Below, piece by piece: positions 35,494 through 44,929 of a DNA stretch of 64,000 nucleotides (positions are counted from its first letter, which is position 1; each line of letters begins with the position of its first letter). A program made the position numbers and the translations under genes. Below the pieces are notes generated by a model. That model saw only the letters and a program-made list of their open reading frames with translations. It was not told where the DNA came from and made no database searches. The DNA comes from Acidobacteriota bacterium (GTDB taxonomy: Bacteria; Acidobacteriota; Terriglobia; Bryobacterales; Bryobacteraceae): positions 1-64,000 of the forward strand of contig JANXRE010000048.1 of assembly GCA_025353165.1 (NCBI GenBank), read 5' to 3'.

Positions 35494-35526
35494 CCACTGT
35501 CGCGCGACGCCGGGCTGCGGCTGGAA

Positions 35527-35907
35527 TTAGAATTCCAGTCTAGCCTGAAACGCAATCATACGCGGAGAACTATCACCCCCGAGCCCAACGCCCAGCAGTC
35601 CCGTGAGCGGTGCCGTCGTATACGTCAGCGCTCCGAATCCGGTCTGCGTCGCAGGCTTCCCTGGAATGCCGGCATACCCCAGGACGGGAAGGCCGAAGTT
35701 CGGATGATTGAACACATTAAAAAACTGCCCGTCGATGCGAAGCTTGAAGCGCTCATTCAAGGTGAACCACTTGGTGATGTAGAAATCGCTCGACGTGAAG
35801 CAGGTGACTCTCCCCAAGGATAATAGCGGACGGTTTCGTTCATTTGATGGAGGCGATGGCAACCGGCTTGCGCTAAAACTGAAGCGCCCGATGATTACAT
35901 TTGTCAC
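35527..35907 (-). pseudogene. C-terminal remnant of an Oar-like TonB-dependent receptor
   Basis: FYITKWFTLNERFKLRIDGQ followed by FFNVFNHPNFGLPV and ending PRMIAFQARLEF is the last three or four strands of an Oar-type receptor barrel with a terminal Phe. The preceding thousand residues are absent, and the 30 residues upstream of this block are unrelated. It sits just downstream of the lysR gene. Confidence 0.7.
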
Positions 35908-35925
35908 AGTGGAACCCTCGAGCTT

Positions 35926-36807
35926 TTACGATTCCGTGCTTTGAATCAATTCTAGGAACGCCTTCGCGGCGTGGCTTAGCGCCCGCTTCGCAGGGTAAAC
36001 CAGCCGGATCTTGCGCTCCATGTACAACTCGGGTACCCGCACTTCGAACAGCCGTTCCTGCTGGATCTCTTCTTCGACGCACATCTTCGGAAGGAACGCG
36101 ACGCCTTCGTTCTTTTGCACCATCTTGCGGATGGTCTCCACCGTCGGCATCTCGACATCCATGTTCAGCGGAATCTTGTGGTGCTGGAATGCCTTGATCA
36201 CCACCGCGCGGTAAGGCGACATCACGTTGTGCGCGATGAACGTCTCCATGCCCAGTTCGGTGATCGACACCTCGGGGCGCGCGGCGAACCGGTGCTGCGG
36301 AGAAACAACGAAAGCCAGGTGGTCGGTGTAGATCGTGGACGCGATCAGGTGCTCGTCCTCGGGATCGTAGCTGATGACGCCCAACTCGAGGTCGCCGTCG
36401 ATCAACTGCGTGGGGATTTTGCTCGAGTAGCTCCGGCGAACCTGGACCTTCACCTTCGGGTACAGGCGCCGGTATTTCTCGATGTGCTTCAAAAGGTAGA
36501 GCGTCGTCGATTCGTTCGCGCCGATGATCAGCCGGCCGGCGGAGTTGTCCCGCAATTCAGCGAGCACATTCTCCAGATCGTCCTGTAGGTTCAGAAAGCG
36601 GCGCGCGTAATCCAGCACGATGCGGCCGGCGTCGGTCAGCAGCAATTCCTTGCCGGAGCGGTCGATCAGTTTCTCTTGCAGCTCGGCTTCAAGGCGCTGG
36701 ATGGCCAGCGAAATCGCGGGTTGGGTTCGTAGCAGCTTTTCGCCGGCCCGCGAGAAGCTCTTTTCCGTAGCAACGGTCAGAAAGACCTTGAGAGGGTAGA
36801 GTTCCAT
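35926..36807 (-). CDS. LysR-family transcriptional regulator
   Basis: 293 residues, normal LysR length. The winged helix-turn-helix is at residues 1-60 (LKVFLTVATEKSFSRAGEKL, TQPAISLAIQRLEAELQEKL). The rest is an effector-binding domain of two alpha/beta lobes (GRLIIGANESTTLYLL, ELGVISYDPEDEHL). It is divergent from leuA across 119 bp, so it probably controls leucine synthesis and itself; the inducer may be a branched-chain intermediate such as isopropylmalate (inference). Confidence 0.88.
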   Translation of the reverse strand: MELYPLKVFLTVATEKSFSRAGEKLLRTQPAISLAIQRLEAELQEKLIDRSGKELLLTDAGRIVLDYARRFLNLQDDLENVLAELRDNSAGRLIIGANESTTLYLLKHIEKYRRLYPKVKVQVRRSYSSKIPTQLIDGDLELGVISYDPEDEHLIASTIYTDHLAFVVSPQHRFAARPEVSITELGMETFIAHNVMSPYRAVVIKAFQHHKIPLNMDVEMPTVETIRKMVQKNEGVAFLPKMCVEEEIQQERLFEVRVPELYMERKIRLVYPAKRALSHAAKAFLELIQSTES

Positions 36808-36926
36808 AAGCGCTCGTTATGACATCACTTATGATTATACACCTGTCAATAATTATAAATTTGCGTAATTGGGCCCCGGCCCGGATAATGGCAGCAAAGG
36901 GAGGAAAGCCTACCGGCTTTTCCAAC
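36805..36926. promoter_or_regulatory. lysR-leuA divergent control region
   Basis: This AT-rich island in GC-rich DNA holds CATAA-N7-TTATG (36805-36821), which contains a T-N11-A LysR-type site overlapping the lysR start codon. A direct repeat TTATGA-N6-TTATGA lies at 36817-36834, and AT-rich ATAATTATAAAT follows. These are plausible operator and promoter elements. No consensus -35/-10 pair with 17-bp spacing could be fixed by eye. Confidence 0.5.
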
Positions 36927-38108
36927 ATGAATAATCGAGTTTACATTTTCGATACAACCCTACGCGACGGCGAGCAATCCCCAGGCTGTAGCATGACCGT
37001 GCACGAGAAGCTGGGAATGGCGAACAGGCTGGTGGAACTCGGCGTCGATATCCTCGAAGCCGGATTCCCGATCGCCTCCGAGGGCGATTTCGAAGCCGTG
37101 GACGCCGTCTCGCGGGAGTTCCCGTGGATGCAGGTGGCGGCTCTCGGGCGAGCCTGCAACCTCGACATCGAGCGGGCGGCGGCGGCGCTGAAGCATGCCA
37201 AGCGGCCCCGGATTCACACGTTTATCGCTACCAGCGATATCCATTTAAAATACAAGCTGAAGAAATCGCGCCAGCAAGTGCTCGAGGAGGCCTGCTCCGC
37301 CGTCGAGCTGGCGCGCGGATATACGGACGACGTCGAGTTCTCCGCCGAGGACGCGACCAGAACGGACATCGGCTACCTCGAGGAGATCTCGAAGGCCGTG
37401 GTTGCGGCCGGCGCGCGCACCGTGAACCTGCCCGACACCACGGGCTATTCGGTCCCGAGCGAACACGCGGAGATGATCGGACACATGGTTCGCGTTCTGG
37501 GGGACACCGCGATCGTGAGCGTGCATTGCCACGACGACCTCGGGCTGGCGGTGGCGAATTCCATTGCGGCGGTGCAGGCCGGCGCGCGCCAAGTGGAGTG
37601 CACCATCAACGGAATCGGCGAGCGCGCGGGCAACGCCGCGCTCGAAGAGCTGGTGATGGCGTTCCAGGTCCGGCAGGACCGCTTGCCGTTCCAGACGGGG
37701 ATCGTGACCGAGCATCTGTATGCGGCAAGCCAGCACCTGGCATCCATCATCACGTTCGGGCCGCAGCCGAACAAAGCCATTGTGGGCGAGAACGCGTTTG
37801 CCCACGAAGCCGGCATCCATCAGGACGGCTATCTGAAGGAGCGGAGCACGTACGAGATCATCGACCCGCGCTCGGTCGGCGTTCCCGAAAGCCGGCTGGT
37901 CCTCGGCAAGCACAGCGGGCGTCACGCTCTCCACCAGCGCTGCCAGGATCTCGGATTCGAACTGGATCGCGAAGAACTGCAGGACGTCTATCAGCGATTT
38001 ACCACGCTCGCGGACCGGAAGAAAGGCGTGCGCAACGATGAGATCCTGTCCATCGTGAATCACGTGGTGGGCGAACGGCGTCACGCGCGCGTGGTGGCGA
38101 GCGACTAA
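36927..38108 (+). CDS. leuA: 2-isopropylmalate synthase, short form
   Basis: 393 residues from ATG 36927. It condenses 2-oxoisovalerate and acetyl-CoA, the first step of leucine synthesis. The metal/catalytic motif [13 protein letters not shown] is at residues 8-20, [14 protein letters not shown] carries the metal His pair, and [11 protein letters not shown] and [10 protein letters not shown] follow. Standard LeuA has about 510 residues with a C-terminal leucine-binding allosteric domain; this one stops after the accessory region ([14 protein letters not shown]). It is therefore either naturally feedback-insensitive or related to the short citramalate/homocitrate-type enzymes. The leuBCD genes downstream support LeuA. 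Confidence 0.88.
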   Translation: MNNRVYIFDTTLRDGEQSPGCSMTVHEKLGMANRLVELGVDILEAGFPIASEGDFEAVDAVSREFPWMQVAALGRACNLDIERAAAALKHAKRPRIHTFIATSDIHLKYKLKKSRQQVLEEACSAVELARGYTDDVEFSAEDATRTDIGYLEEISKAVVAAGARTVNLPDTTGYSVPSEHAEMIGHMVRVLGDTAIVSVHCHDDLGLAVANSIAAVQAGARQVECTINGIGERAGNAALEELVMAFQVRQDRLPFQTGIVTEHLYAASQHLASIITFGPQPNKAIVGENAFAHEAGIHQDGYLKERSTYEIIDPRSVGVPESRLVLGKHSGRHALHQRCQDLGFELDREELQDVYQRFTTLADRKKGVRNDEILSIVNHVVGERRHARVVASD

Positions 38109-38136
38109 TTGGTCAATAAGCAGCATGGCAGGATTC

Positions 38137-38250
38137 ACGTGGCGCACGCACTCGTGCGTGCCGCGTCGCCACTCTTGGCGACGCATGTTCTCCGGGCAAA
38201 GATGTGTCGAGAAGAGTCTCGACACGGCACGCAGGAGTGCGTGCGCCGCG
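38137..38250. repeat. Facing pair of dispersed palindromic repeats
   Basis: The first copy (38137-38184) is in reverse orientation with stem A GCGTCGCCA-ctct-TGGCGACGC. The second (38203-38250) is in forward orientation with stem A GTGTCGAGA-agag-TCTCGACAC. In the second copy three base pairs differ from the usual stem, each changed on both sides. Eighteen bases separate the copies, like a bacterial interspersed mosaic element. It lies inside the leu operon between leuA and leuB. Confidence 0.9.
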
Positions 38251-38284
38251 GAAGTAGCTGATAGCTGATAGCTTCGGTTGGCGA

Positions 38285-39367
38285 ATGCAATTAAATATTT
38301 TGACTTTGCCCGGCGACGGAATCGGCGCCGAGGTGACACGAGAGGCCGTTCGAGTCCTCGAAGCGGTGGCGCGGAAGTTCCACCACGAACTGAATTTGTC
38401 CGAAGGGCTGCTGGGCGGTGTCGCGATTCACAAGACCGGCAAGCCATTGCCGGACGAAACCGCGCGGCTCGCGCTGGAAGCCGACGCCACGCTGATGGGC
38501 GCGGTGGGTCTGCCGGAATTCGACAATGCGCCACCGGAGCAGCGCCCGGAGCGCGGCCTGCTCGGGATCCGGAAAGTGCTCGGGGTTTACGCCAACTTGC
38601 GGCCGGTGCGCTCGTACAAAGCGCTGATCGAATCTTCGCCGTTGAAGAACCACTTGGTGGACGGCGTCGACATGATCATCGTCCGCGAACTGACCGGCGG
38701 CATTTACTACGGAACACCGCGTGGGATCTCGGGCGAGGGGCCGTCGGAACGAGCGGTTAACAGCATGGTGTACACGCGGCACGAGATCGAGCGCGTCAGT
38801 CGCATGGCATTCCAACTGGCCCGGAACCGGCGCAGGAAAGTGACCAGCGTCGACAAATCGAACGTGCTGGAGAACTCGCAATTGTGGCGCAGGGTGGTGG
38901 TCGAGGTGGCGCGCGAATACCCGGATGTCGAGCTCGATCACCTGCTGGTGGACAATTGCGCGATGCAATTGATCCTGAACCCGCGCAGGTTCGACGTTCT
39001 GCTGACCGAGAACATGTTTGGCGATATCCTGAGTGATGAGGGGGCCGTTCTCGCCGGTTCCATCGGGATGTTGCCCTCGGCTTCGATCGGCGACAAATCT
39101 CCGACGGGAGCGTGGATCGGCTTGTATGAGCCGGTACACGGTTCCGCACCGGATATCGCCGGACAGAACAAGGCGAACCCGTTCGGCGCGATCGGTTCCG
39201 CGGCCGCGATGCTCGAATACAGTTTCGGCCTGATGAAGGAAGCCCGCGCCGTGAATGACGCAGTGGAGAAGGTGCTCGATAGCGGAAACGTAACGGCCGA
39301 CCTGCGGCCGGCTGGCGCTCCCGCGACGACCGAAGAGGTCGGGCGCGCCGTTTGCAGTTACATTTGA
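38285..39367 (+). CDS. leuB: 3-isopropylmalate dehydrogenase
   Basis: 360 residues, the family length. It oxidatively decarboxylates 3-isopropylmalate with NAD+. The N-terminus [19 protein letters not shown], the substrate Tyr loop ([16 protein letters not shown]), the metal-binding Asp segment ([19 protein letters not shown]) and the NAD+ loop ([18 protein letters not shown]) are all present. It follows the repeat pair; a small tandem TAGCTGATAGCTGATAGC precedes it. A 10-bp gap separates it from leuC. Confidence 0.96.
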   Translation: MQLNILTLPGDGIGAEVTREAVRVLEAVARKFHHELNLSEGLLGGVAIHKTGKPLPDETARLALEADATLMGAVGLPEFDNAPPEQRPERGLLGIRKVLGVYANLRPVRSYKALIESSPLKNHLVDGVDMIIVRELTGGIYYGTPRGISGEGPSERAVNSMVYTRHEIERVSRMAFQLARNRRRKVTSVDKSNVLENSQLWRRVVVEVAREYPDVELDHLLVDNCAMQLILNPRRFDVLLTENMFGDILSDEGAVLAGSIGMLPSASIGDKSPTGAWIGLYEPVHGSAPDIAGQNKANPFGAIGSAAAMLEYSFGLMKEARAVNDAVEKVLDSGNVTADLRPAGAPATTEEVGRAVCSYI

Positions 39368-39377
39368 GAGTTATCCG

Positions 39378-40793
39378 ATGTCCAAACCACGCACTATCAT
39401 CGAAAAAGTCTGGGACGCGCACCTCGTTTCCGAGAGAGCCGGCGCGCCCGCCCTACTGTTCATCGACCTGCACCTCGTCCATGAGGTGACCTCGCCGCAA
39501 GCCTTCGCCGGCCTGCGCGAGCGCGGACTGCGCCTCCGCCGCCCCGATCTCACTTTCGCGACCGTCGACCATTCCACACCGACCACGCCGCGCACGCTGC
39601 CCATCGTCGATCAGATCGCCGCGACTCAGGTCGCTCAGTTAGAGGCCAACGCCCGGGACTTCGGAATCCCGTATTTCGGTTTCCAGAACCACAACCAGGG
39701 AATCGTTCACGTGATCGGTCCCGAGCAGGGACTCACGCAGCCCGGAATGACGGTGGTTTGCGGCGATTCGCACACCGCGACGCATGGGGCGTTTGGCGCG
39801 CTCGCGTTCGGCATCGGGACCAGCGAAGTGGAAATGGTGCTCGCCACGCAGTGCCTTCCGCAGCGCCCGTCGAAAACGTTCGAGGTGCGCGTGGACGGCC
39901 GGTTGAGGCCGGGTGTCGCGGCGAAGGACATCATCCTCGCGATGATCGCGAAGATCGGCATCGCTGGCGGGACGGGGTGCGTGTTCGAGTACCGCGGTAG
40001 CGCGATCGGCGCGCTCTCGATGGACGAGCGCATGACGGTGTGCAACATGTCGATCGAAGCGGGCGCGCGCGCCGGCATGATCGCACCGGATCAAACGACC
40101 TACGACTACATCGCCGGCCGGAACTTTGCGCCGAAGGGCGCGGTCTGGGACGCGGCTGTCGCGCGCTGGAGCCAACTACCCACCGACGACGGCGCAGTGT
40201 ACGACAAGTCCGTCACGATCGACGCCTCGTCGCTCGAACCGATGATTACGTTCGGCACCAACCCGGGAATGGGTATCCCGATCACCGGCGCCGTTCCCGA
40301 CCCGTCCACGATGCCGGCCGGAGTCGAGCGGGAGTCGCTCGCAAAGGCTCTCCGGTATATGGACCTGGAGGCGGGGAAGCCACTCGCGGGCCACCGGATC
40401 GACGTAGTGTTCATTGGGAGCTGCACGAATTCCCGCATCAGCGACTTGCGCGCCGCCGCATCGGTGCTCAAAGGGCGGAAGGTCAGCCCGAAAGTTCGGG
40501 TGATGGTGGTGCCGGGCTCGCAGAACATTAAGCGGCAGGCGGAGGCGGAGGGCCTCGACCAGATTTTCAAAGACGCCGGCGCGGAGTGGCGCGAAGCCGG
40601 CTGCTCAATGTGCATCGCGATGAACGGCGATCAGCTCGAGCCGGGGCAGTACAGCGTGTCCACTTCGAACCGCAACTTCGAAGGGCGGCAAGGGAAAGGC
40701 GGCCGGACTTTCCTGGCAAGCCCGCTTACGGCAGCCGCGAGTGCAGTCACCGGCGTCGTCACGGATGTTCGGGCTTTGCCGGGGAAGGTATAA
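39378..40793 (+). CDS. leuC: 3-isopropylmalate dehydratase large subunit
   Basis: 471 residues. An aconitase-family enzyme that isomerises 2- to 3-isopropylmalate with LeuD. The [4Fe-4S] ligands lie in FIGSCTNSR and the CSMC motif ([15 protein letters not shown]). Other family blocks are [20 protein letters not shown] and [20 protein letters not shown]. It ends 3 bp before leuD, so the two subunits are co-translated. Confidence 0.96.
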   Translation: MSKPRTIIEKVWDAHLVSERAGAPALLFIDLHLVHEVTSPQAFAGLRERGLRLRRPDLTFATVDHSTPTTPRTLPIVDQIAATQVAQLEANARDFGIPYFGFQNHNQGIVHVIGPEQGLTQPGMTVVCGDSHTATHGAFGALAFGIGTSEVEMVLATQCLPQRPSKTFEVRVDGRLRPGVAAKDIILAMIAKIGIAGGTGCVFEYRGSAIGALSMDERMTVCNMSIEAGARAGMIAPDQTTYDYIAGRNFAPKGAVWDAAVARWSQLPTDDGAVYDKSVTIDASSLEPMITFGTNPGMGIPITGAVPDPSTMPAGVERESLAKALRYMDLEAGKPLAGHRIDVVFIGSCTNSRISDLRAAASVLKGRKVSPKVRVMVVPGSQNIKRQAEAEGLDQIFKDAGAEWREAGCSMCIAMNGDQLEPGQYSVSTSNRNFEGRQGKGGRTFLASPLTAAASAVTGVVTDVRALPGKV

Positions 40794-40796
40794 GCA

Positions 40797-41396
40797 ATGG
40801 AGAAGTTCACGGCGTTTGAATCGACAGCGGTCCTGTTGCCGATAGACAACATCGACACGGACCAAATCATCCCGGCGCGCTTTCTGAAAACGATCACCAA
40901 GGATGGGCTTGGCGACCAGCTCTTCTACGACTGGCGCTACGATGCGAGCGGGGCCCCGAAGGCCGATTTCGTCTTGAATAAAGCGGAATCGAAGCAGGCC
41001 CAGATTCTGGTGGCGGGCGACAACTTCGGGTGCGGAAGCTCCCGCGAGCACGCGCCGTGGGCGCTGACCCAATACGGATTCCGCGCGGTCGTGGGCACGT
41101 CGTTCGCGGATATATTCAAGGGCAATTCACTGAAGAACGGCCTGCTGCCGATCGTAGTCCCGGCGGATGTGCACGCGTGGCTGTTCGAGAATCCCGGTGC
41201 GGTTTTGCGTGTCGATCTAGCGGCGCAAACGCTGGTCCTTCCCGACGGTCGCAAGGTTGAGTTCCCAGTCGACGCGTTCGCGAAGCACTGCATGCTGGAA
41301 GGAGTGGACGAACTCGGCTACGTCCTCCAGCAGGCGGATGCGATCTCGGCGTATGAAGCGAGCCACGCGGCGCCGATCAACACGCTGCAGGGGTAG
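40797..41396 (+). CDS. leuD: 3-isopropylmalate dehydratase small subunit
   Basis: 199 residues. The swivel-domain partner of LeuC. Family motifs are [37 protein letters not shown] and [15 protein letters not shown]. It is the last gene of the leu operon; a second type of hairpin repeat follows 24 bp after its stop and could end the transcript. Confidence 0.95.
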   Translation: MEKFTAFESTAVLLPIDNIDTDQIIPARFLKTITKDGLGDQLFYDWRYDASGAPKADFVLNKAESKQAQILVAGDNFGCGSSREHAPWALTQYGFRAVVGTSFADIFKGNSLKNGLLPIVVPADVHAWLFENPGAVLRVDLAAQTLVLPDGRKVEFPVDAFAKHCMLEGVDELGYVLQQADAISAYEASHAAPINTLQG

Positions 41397-41419
41397 TGGC
41401 CAACCTGTCCACCGACTCC

Positions 41420-41464
41420 CTTACGGTCGCGGCTCGGAAGCGCTTTCTGAGCCGCGCGCGTAAG
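41420..41464. repeat. Long imperfect palindrome after leuD (second repeat type)
   Basis: CTTACG-gt-CGCGGCTC (41420-41435) pairs with GAGCCGCG-cg-CGTAAG (41449-41464) around a loop that itself contains AAGCGCTT. Only one copy is seen in the window. From memory, similar CTTACGGTCGCGGCTC elements are scattered in related genomes. It may be a REP-like element or a rho-independent-like stop without a T tract. Confidence 0.65.
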
Positions 41465-41473
41465 CAAGCGGCA

Positions 41474-41645
41474 TTACAGGAACTCTTTACCCTCCGCGGG
41501 GTCGCAATCAACCGCTCCGTGCAGGTTTTTCGGAGTGCTGCCCTTCAGCAGGTCACGCAGGTCAAACGTTTTCTGCCGGACCGGTTCGATGACGATCCGG
41601 CCATGTTCTTCCACCGTTTCTTCGCCGTCGCCTTCAGGACCCTCT
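41474..41645 (-). pseudogene. Remnant of a MazE/AbrB-type antitoxin
   Basis: On the minus strand a frame ending TAA 41474-41476 reads EEHGRIVIEPVRQKTFDL, RDLLKGSTPKNLHG and ends AVDCDPAEGKEFL. This is the C-terminal two thirds of a MazE-type antitoxin (typical 'DGRIVIEPVR ... LLKAITPENLHGE'). The beta-hairpin N-terminus (KWGNSLAVRIP) is missing and no MazF toxin is next to it. It lies between the palindrome and the end of the ABC substrate-binding gene. Confidence 0.6.
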
Positions 41646-41657
41646 CCCCTGTAAACT

Positions 41658-42509
41658 CTAACGAAGGCGCGCTAAGAAATCGCGCGCGACCTCGCCGATC
41701 GGCCTGTGCTTGCCGGCCACTTCGTAGTTGAGCTTTCTCATCGTGTCGTCGGTGAACCGGCCCGAGAGTTCGGCGACCGCGCTTCGCGCCGGCGCGCCGA
41801 GCCCTGCGCGGATTAAGAACGCCGCCTGGTACGGCGGGAAAAAGTGCTTGTCGTCTTCCAGCACGGCGAAGTCCTTCGCGGCGATCAGCCCGTCGGTGGA
41901 ATTCGCCGCGGCCATGTCGATCTTGCCGCTTTCCAGCGCCCGGTACAGAAGACCAAGATCCATCGTCACCGGTGTGCCGTTGAGCGGTAGCTCGTAAGTC
42001 TTCTGAAAGCCCGGCAAACCATCCGGCCGGGTTGCAAATTCATACCCGGCGCCGAGAGTCCATCGGCGCCGCCGGGCCGCGGTCAAGGTGCGAATCCCGT
42101 CCCGTCGGGCATCTTCGCCGCGAACCACCATCGCGAACGTGTTGTTAAACCCGAGCGGGTCCAGCCACTCGATGCGCCACCGTCGATAGCCCTCGCGCAC
42201 GCGGCGCAGCACATCATCCGCCGAGGACGACGGTGCCTGTTTCAATACTGTGGTGAGCGCGGTGCCGGTGTACTCGGGATAGAGATCGATGTCGCCCTGG
42301 ACCAGCGCGTTGTGGGCCAGCAGCGTTCCGCCGAGGTTCAGTTTTCGCTCGACGGTGCGGCCAAGCCGTTTCTCGAGATGCTGCGCGACGATCTCTCCGA
42401 GGATCAACTGCTCGGTGAAATTCTTCGAGCCCACCACGATGCGGCGCTCGGACCGGCCGCAGCCGGCCAGCGCCGCGATTAAGAGCGCGACAATCGCCGC
42501 TCGAGCCAT
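41658..42509 (-). CDS. Glycine betaine/choline ABC transporter substrate-binding lipoprotein (OpuC/OsmX-like)
   Basis: 283 residues from ATG 42509. A lipoprotein signal ends in the lipobox LAGC (MARAAIVALLIAALAGC). The OpuAC-type domain begins RRIVVGSKNFTEQLILGEIV and includes GDIDLYPEYTGTAL, typical of quaternary-amine binders. Its start overlaps the permease gene by 31 bp, so a longer frame through that gene is not the true start. It probably delivers osmoprotectants. Confidence 0.88.
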   Translation of the reverse strand: MARAAIVALLIAALAGCGRSERRIVVGSKNFTEQLILGEIVAQHLEKRLGRTVERKLNLGGTLLAHNALVQGDIDLYPEYTGTALTTVLKQAPSSSADDVLRRVREGYRRWRIEWLDPLGFNNTFAMVVRGEDARRDGIRTLTAARRRRWTLGAGYEFATRPDGLPGFQKTYELPLNGTPVTMDLGLLYRALESGKIDMAAANSTDGLIAAKDFAVLEDDKHFFPPYQAAFLIRAGLGAPARSAVAELSGRFTDDTMRKLNYEVAGKHRPIGEVARDFLARLR

Positions 42510-43084
42510 CCGAGTCCTCCATCCGCTGCCAGCGCCATGGCGGCGGCGGGAACCGCGCCGGCCAGAATCTCGCGTGTGTCCACCGTTGCCAGGCCGCGGA
42601 ATATCAGCACGCCCAAGCCGCCGCCTCCGATGGCAGCCGCGATGGTCGCGGTGCCCACCGTCGTAACCGTCGCGATTCGAATCCCCGCCATAATCGTTCG
42701 GGCCGCGAGCGGCAGTTCTACAATCCGAAGCAGTTGCCGGTCCGTCATGCCCATCGCAATCGCGGAATCCCGAATCGCGGGATCGACGCCGGCGATCCCG
42801 GTCACCGTGTTGCGCAAAATGGGAAGCAATGCGTAAAGAATGAGCGCCACCAGCGCCGGCGTCTTTCCGATGCCGCCGACGATCGGCACCGCCAGCAGAA
42901 ATCCCAACAGCGCCAGGCTCGGAATTGTTTGCGCGACGCTTGCGAATCCCAAGGCCCATTTCTCGATTCGCGGGCGGCGTGTAATCGCGACCCCTGCCGG
43001 AATGGCGATTGCGGCCGCAACGAGAGTCGCGATCGCCACCAGCACGATATGTTCGAGCGCGCGTTCGCCCAGGTCCGGGGGCAC
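42479..43084 (-). CDS. ABC transporter permease, OpuCB/ProW type
   Basis: 201 residues from GTG 43084, with five to six hydrophobic segments. The binding-protein-dependent permease loop is visible (AIAMGMTDRQLLRIVELPLA, then a Gly-rich helix AAAIGGGGLGVLIFRGL). The start overlaps the ATPase stop (TAGTG) and the 3' end overlaps the binding protein by 31 bp. Only one permease gene is present, so it likely forms a homodimer. Confidence 0.88.
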   Translation of the reverse strand: MPPDLGERALEHIVLVAIATLVAAAIAIPAGVAITRRPRIEKWALGFASVAQTIPSLALLGFLLAVPIVGGIGKTPALVALILYALLPILRNTVTGIAGVDPAIRDSAIAMGMTDRQLLRIVELPLAARTIMAGIRIATVTTVGTATIAAAIGGGGLGVLIFRGLATVDTREILAGAVPAAAMALAADGGLGWLERRLSRS

Positions 43085-43809
43085 TAGGTCTCCAGGCAGG
43101 CGAGAAACTCCTGCACTCTCACATTATCCACGCGGCGAAACTCGGACGCGGGCACCATCGCCTCCAGGCGACCCTCATGCAGCAGCCCGACGTGGGTTCC
43201 CAGCCGCAGAGCTTCCCCGATGTCGTGGGTGACAAACACCGCGGTTTTGCGATAGCGCTCGCGCAACGCAAGGAACTGGCGTCGCAGATCGAGCCTGGTA
43301 ATCGGATCGAGCGCGCCGAACGGTTCGTCGAACAGCAGCAGGCCCGGATCGGCCGCCAGCGCGCGAGCTACGCCGACCCTCTGTCGCTGGCCGCCGGACA
43401 GCTCCCGCGGAATCCGCCCGGCATACTCGGCGGGCGGCAATTGCACGTCGTTCAGAAGAGACTCGACGCGCTCTCGAACGCGCTCGGGCGGCCAATCCTC
43501 AAGGCGCGGAACGATGCCGACGTTAGCGGCGACGGTGAGGTGTGGAAACAGACCGCCCTCCTGGATGACGTAGCCGATCTGGCGGCGCAGAGCGATAGGA
43601 TCCCACTCCGTCGTGCGCCTCCCGCCGACGACCACTTCGCCCGCGGACGGTAACAGCATGGCGTTGACCATCTTGAGCGCCGTGGTCTTACCCGATCCGC
43701 TCGCGCCGAGTAGAACAAGCGTGTCTCCGGCAGAGAGATGAAACGTCAGCCCGCGCAGGATCGCGCGTGCGCCAACCGAGTAGGAAACGCTGCGGAACTC
43801 AACTTCCAT
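43084..43809 (-). CDS. ABC transporter ATP-binding protein, OpuCA/ProV type
   Basis: 241 residues from ATG 43809 (MEVEFRSVSYSVGARAIL). Walker A is GASGSGKT at about 35-42, the signature is LSGGQRQRVGVARAL, Walker B is LLLFDEPFGALDP and the switch His is in FVTHDIGEAL. It lacks the C-terminal CBS pair of OpuCA/OpuAA osmosensors. First gene of the three-gene transporter operon. Confidence 0.92.
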   Translation of the reverse strand: MEVEFRSVSYSVGARAILRGLTFHLSAGDTLVLLGASGSGKTTALKMVNAMLLPSAGEVVVGGRRTTEWDPIALRRQIGYVIQEGGLFPHLTVAANVGIVPRLEDWPPERVRERVESLLNDVQLPPAEYAGRIPRELSGGQRQRVGVARALAADPGLLLFDEPFGALDPITRLDLRRQFLALRERYRKTAVFVTHDIGEALRLGTHVGLLHEGRLEAMVPASEFRRVDNVRVQEFLACLET

Positions 43810-43861
43810 CGCCAATTCATATTGGCACAGCAATCAGCGCGGAGTAATCGGCGATCTTCAC

Positions 43862-44242
43862 TCAGTAAAGGATCCAGCAAACCAGCGCGGCGCTTCCCGT
43901 GAAGACTCCGAAGATTGGAATGATGGAAACGAGGCAGAGGATCCCGACCGCAATGCCTAGCCGCTTGCCCGGCTCGGGATCCTGATTGGGAATATTACGT
44001 CGCACGAACTCGTTGTGCAGCGAAGCCGCCAAGTGGCCCACCAGGAAGAATTGATAAACCAGCGAGAAGAATGGAATCAGCATGAGCCAGACCGACTCCG
44101 GCGATGTCGTCCTGCGCTCCGGCGCGCAACGCAGCAGCGCCTTTTGCAGCGTCATCAAATAGAAAATGCCGGCCGCCAAGACGGAACCACCAAACACTAC
44201 CAGGATCACAAGCAATTCCGGCAACCCGATGGAACGCAGCAT
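43862..44242 (-). CDS. Small three-helix membrane protein
   Basis: 126 residues. Hydrophobic segments at about 7-31 (LPELLVILVVFGGSVLAAGI), 50-71 (SVWLMLIPFFSLVYQFFLVG) and 98-122 (GIAVGILCLVSIIPIFGVFT). A short loop resembles the conserved core of DUF4328/DUF4870-like proteins, but I do not assign it. It stands alone between the ABC operon and decayed DNA. Confidence 0.6.
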   Translation of the reverse strand: MLRSIGLPELLVILVVFGGSVLAAGIFYLMTLQKALLRCAPERRTTSPESVWLMLIPFFSLVYQFFLVGHLAASLHNEFVRRNIPNQDPEPGKRLGIAVGILCLVSIIPIFGVFTGSAALVCWILY

Positions 44243-44277
44243 AGTGACTCCTAAGATATCCTTGTCTTTCCATTAAG

Positions 44278-44892
44278 CTCAACCGCTACCCCGGCAACCC
44301 CATCCTCTCCCCCCACCCCGACCACCCCTGGGAAGACCTCGCCGTCTTCAACCCCGCCGCCTGGTACGACGAACGACAACGCAAAGTCTACCTGCTCTAC
44401 CGCGCCGCCGAATCCACCCCCCCAGTACAAATGCTACCTCGGCCTCGCCACCAGCGCCGACGGCTTTCACTTTGAGCGCGTGAGCGATCAACCCGTGCTC
44501 AGCCCGAGCATCGAAGCCTTCGACGGAGCCACCATCCAGGATCCGCGCATCACGAAAATGGGCGACTGGTTCTACGTGACCTATGCGGCCCGCCACTATC
44601 CCTTCGGCCAGTTCTGGAATCCCGAAGTGAAGGCGCGCTACGCCAATCCGGACTGCCCGCCGGAATTCCCGCGCTACCTCCGCGCCAACGCCACACTGAC
44701 CGGACTCGCCATGACCCGCGACTTCCGCACCTGGATCCGAGCGGGCTGGCTCACCGATCCCCTGCTCGACGACCGCGACGCATTCTCTTCCCCGAAAAGG
44801 TGAACGGCCAGTACATCATGATGACGTGGGTGCGGCGCTCCAACGTCCTGACCGGCGCCAAGTGGATGCGATGCCGCGGAAGGCGTAGCTGA
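44278..44892 (+). pseudogene. Frameshifted GH130-like glycoside phosphorylase
   Basis: Three consecutive frames make one GH130-type protein. First, LNRYPGNPILSPHPDHPWED to KVYLLYRAAES. Then, after an indel in the seven-C run near 44420, YKCYLGLATSADGFHFERVS through IQDPRITKMGDWFYVTYAA. Then, after a missing base near 44783, AILFPEKVNGQYIMM. The DPRITK block carries the family's catalytic/substrate Asp. Beta-mannoside or related phosphorolysis is the family function. The start codon and the last part are lost; sequence past 44870 is unrelated and ends in a repeat. Confidence 0.75.
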
Positions 44893-44929
44893 GGAAGCCG
44901 ACGACGTGCACGATCGCGTAGACGACGAA

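Noticed and set aside
36819-36926. Possible leucine leader peptide (attenuator) upstream of leuA
   Set aside because: The short frame is fused in frame with leuA without a stop, has only a few Leu codons, and no terminator/antiterminator hairpin is visible.
36927-38108. leuA as citramalate or homocitrate synthase
   Set aside because: The length would fit, but the gene heads a complete leuBCD cluster and keeps isopropylmalate-synthase motifs; kept only as an alternative.
38137-38250. Repeat hairpins considered as rho-independent terminators
   Set aside because: No T tract follows either stem, and the pair lies inside the leu operon.
37245-38534. 429-codon minus-strand frame opposite leuA and leuB
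   Set aside because: It crosses the repeat pair and two well-defined leu genes on the other strand.
41396-41731. Plus-strand 111-codon frame after leuD
   Set aside because: Its first part is the palindrome and the rest is antisense to the MazE-like remnant and the ABC gene end.
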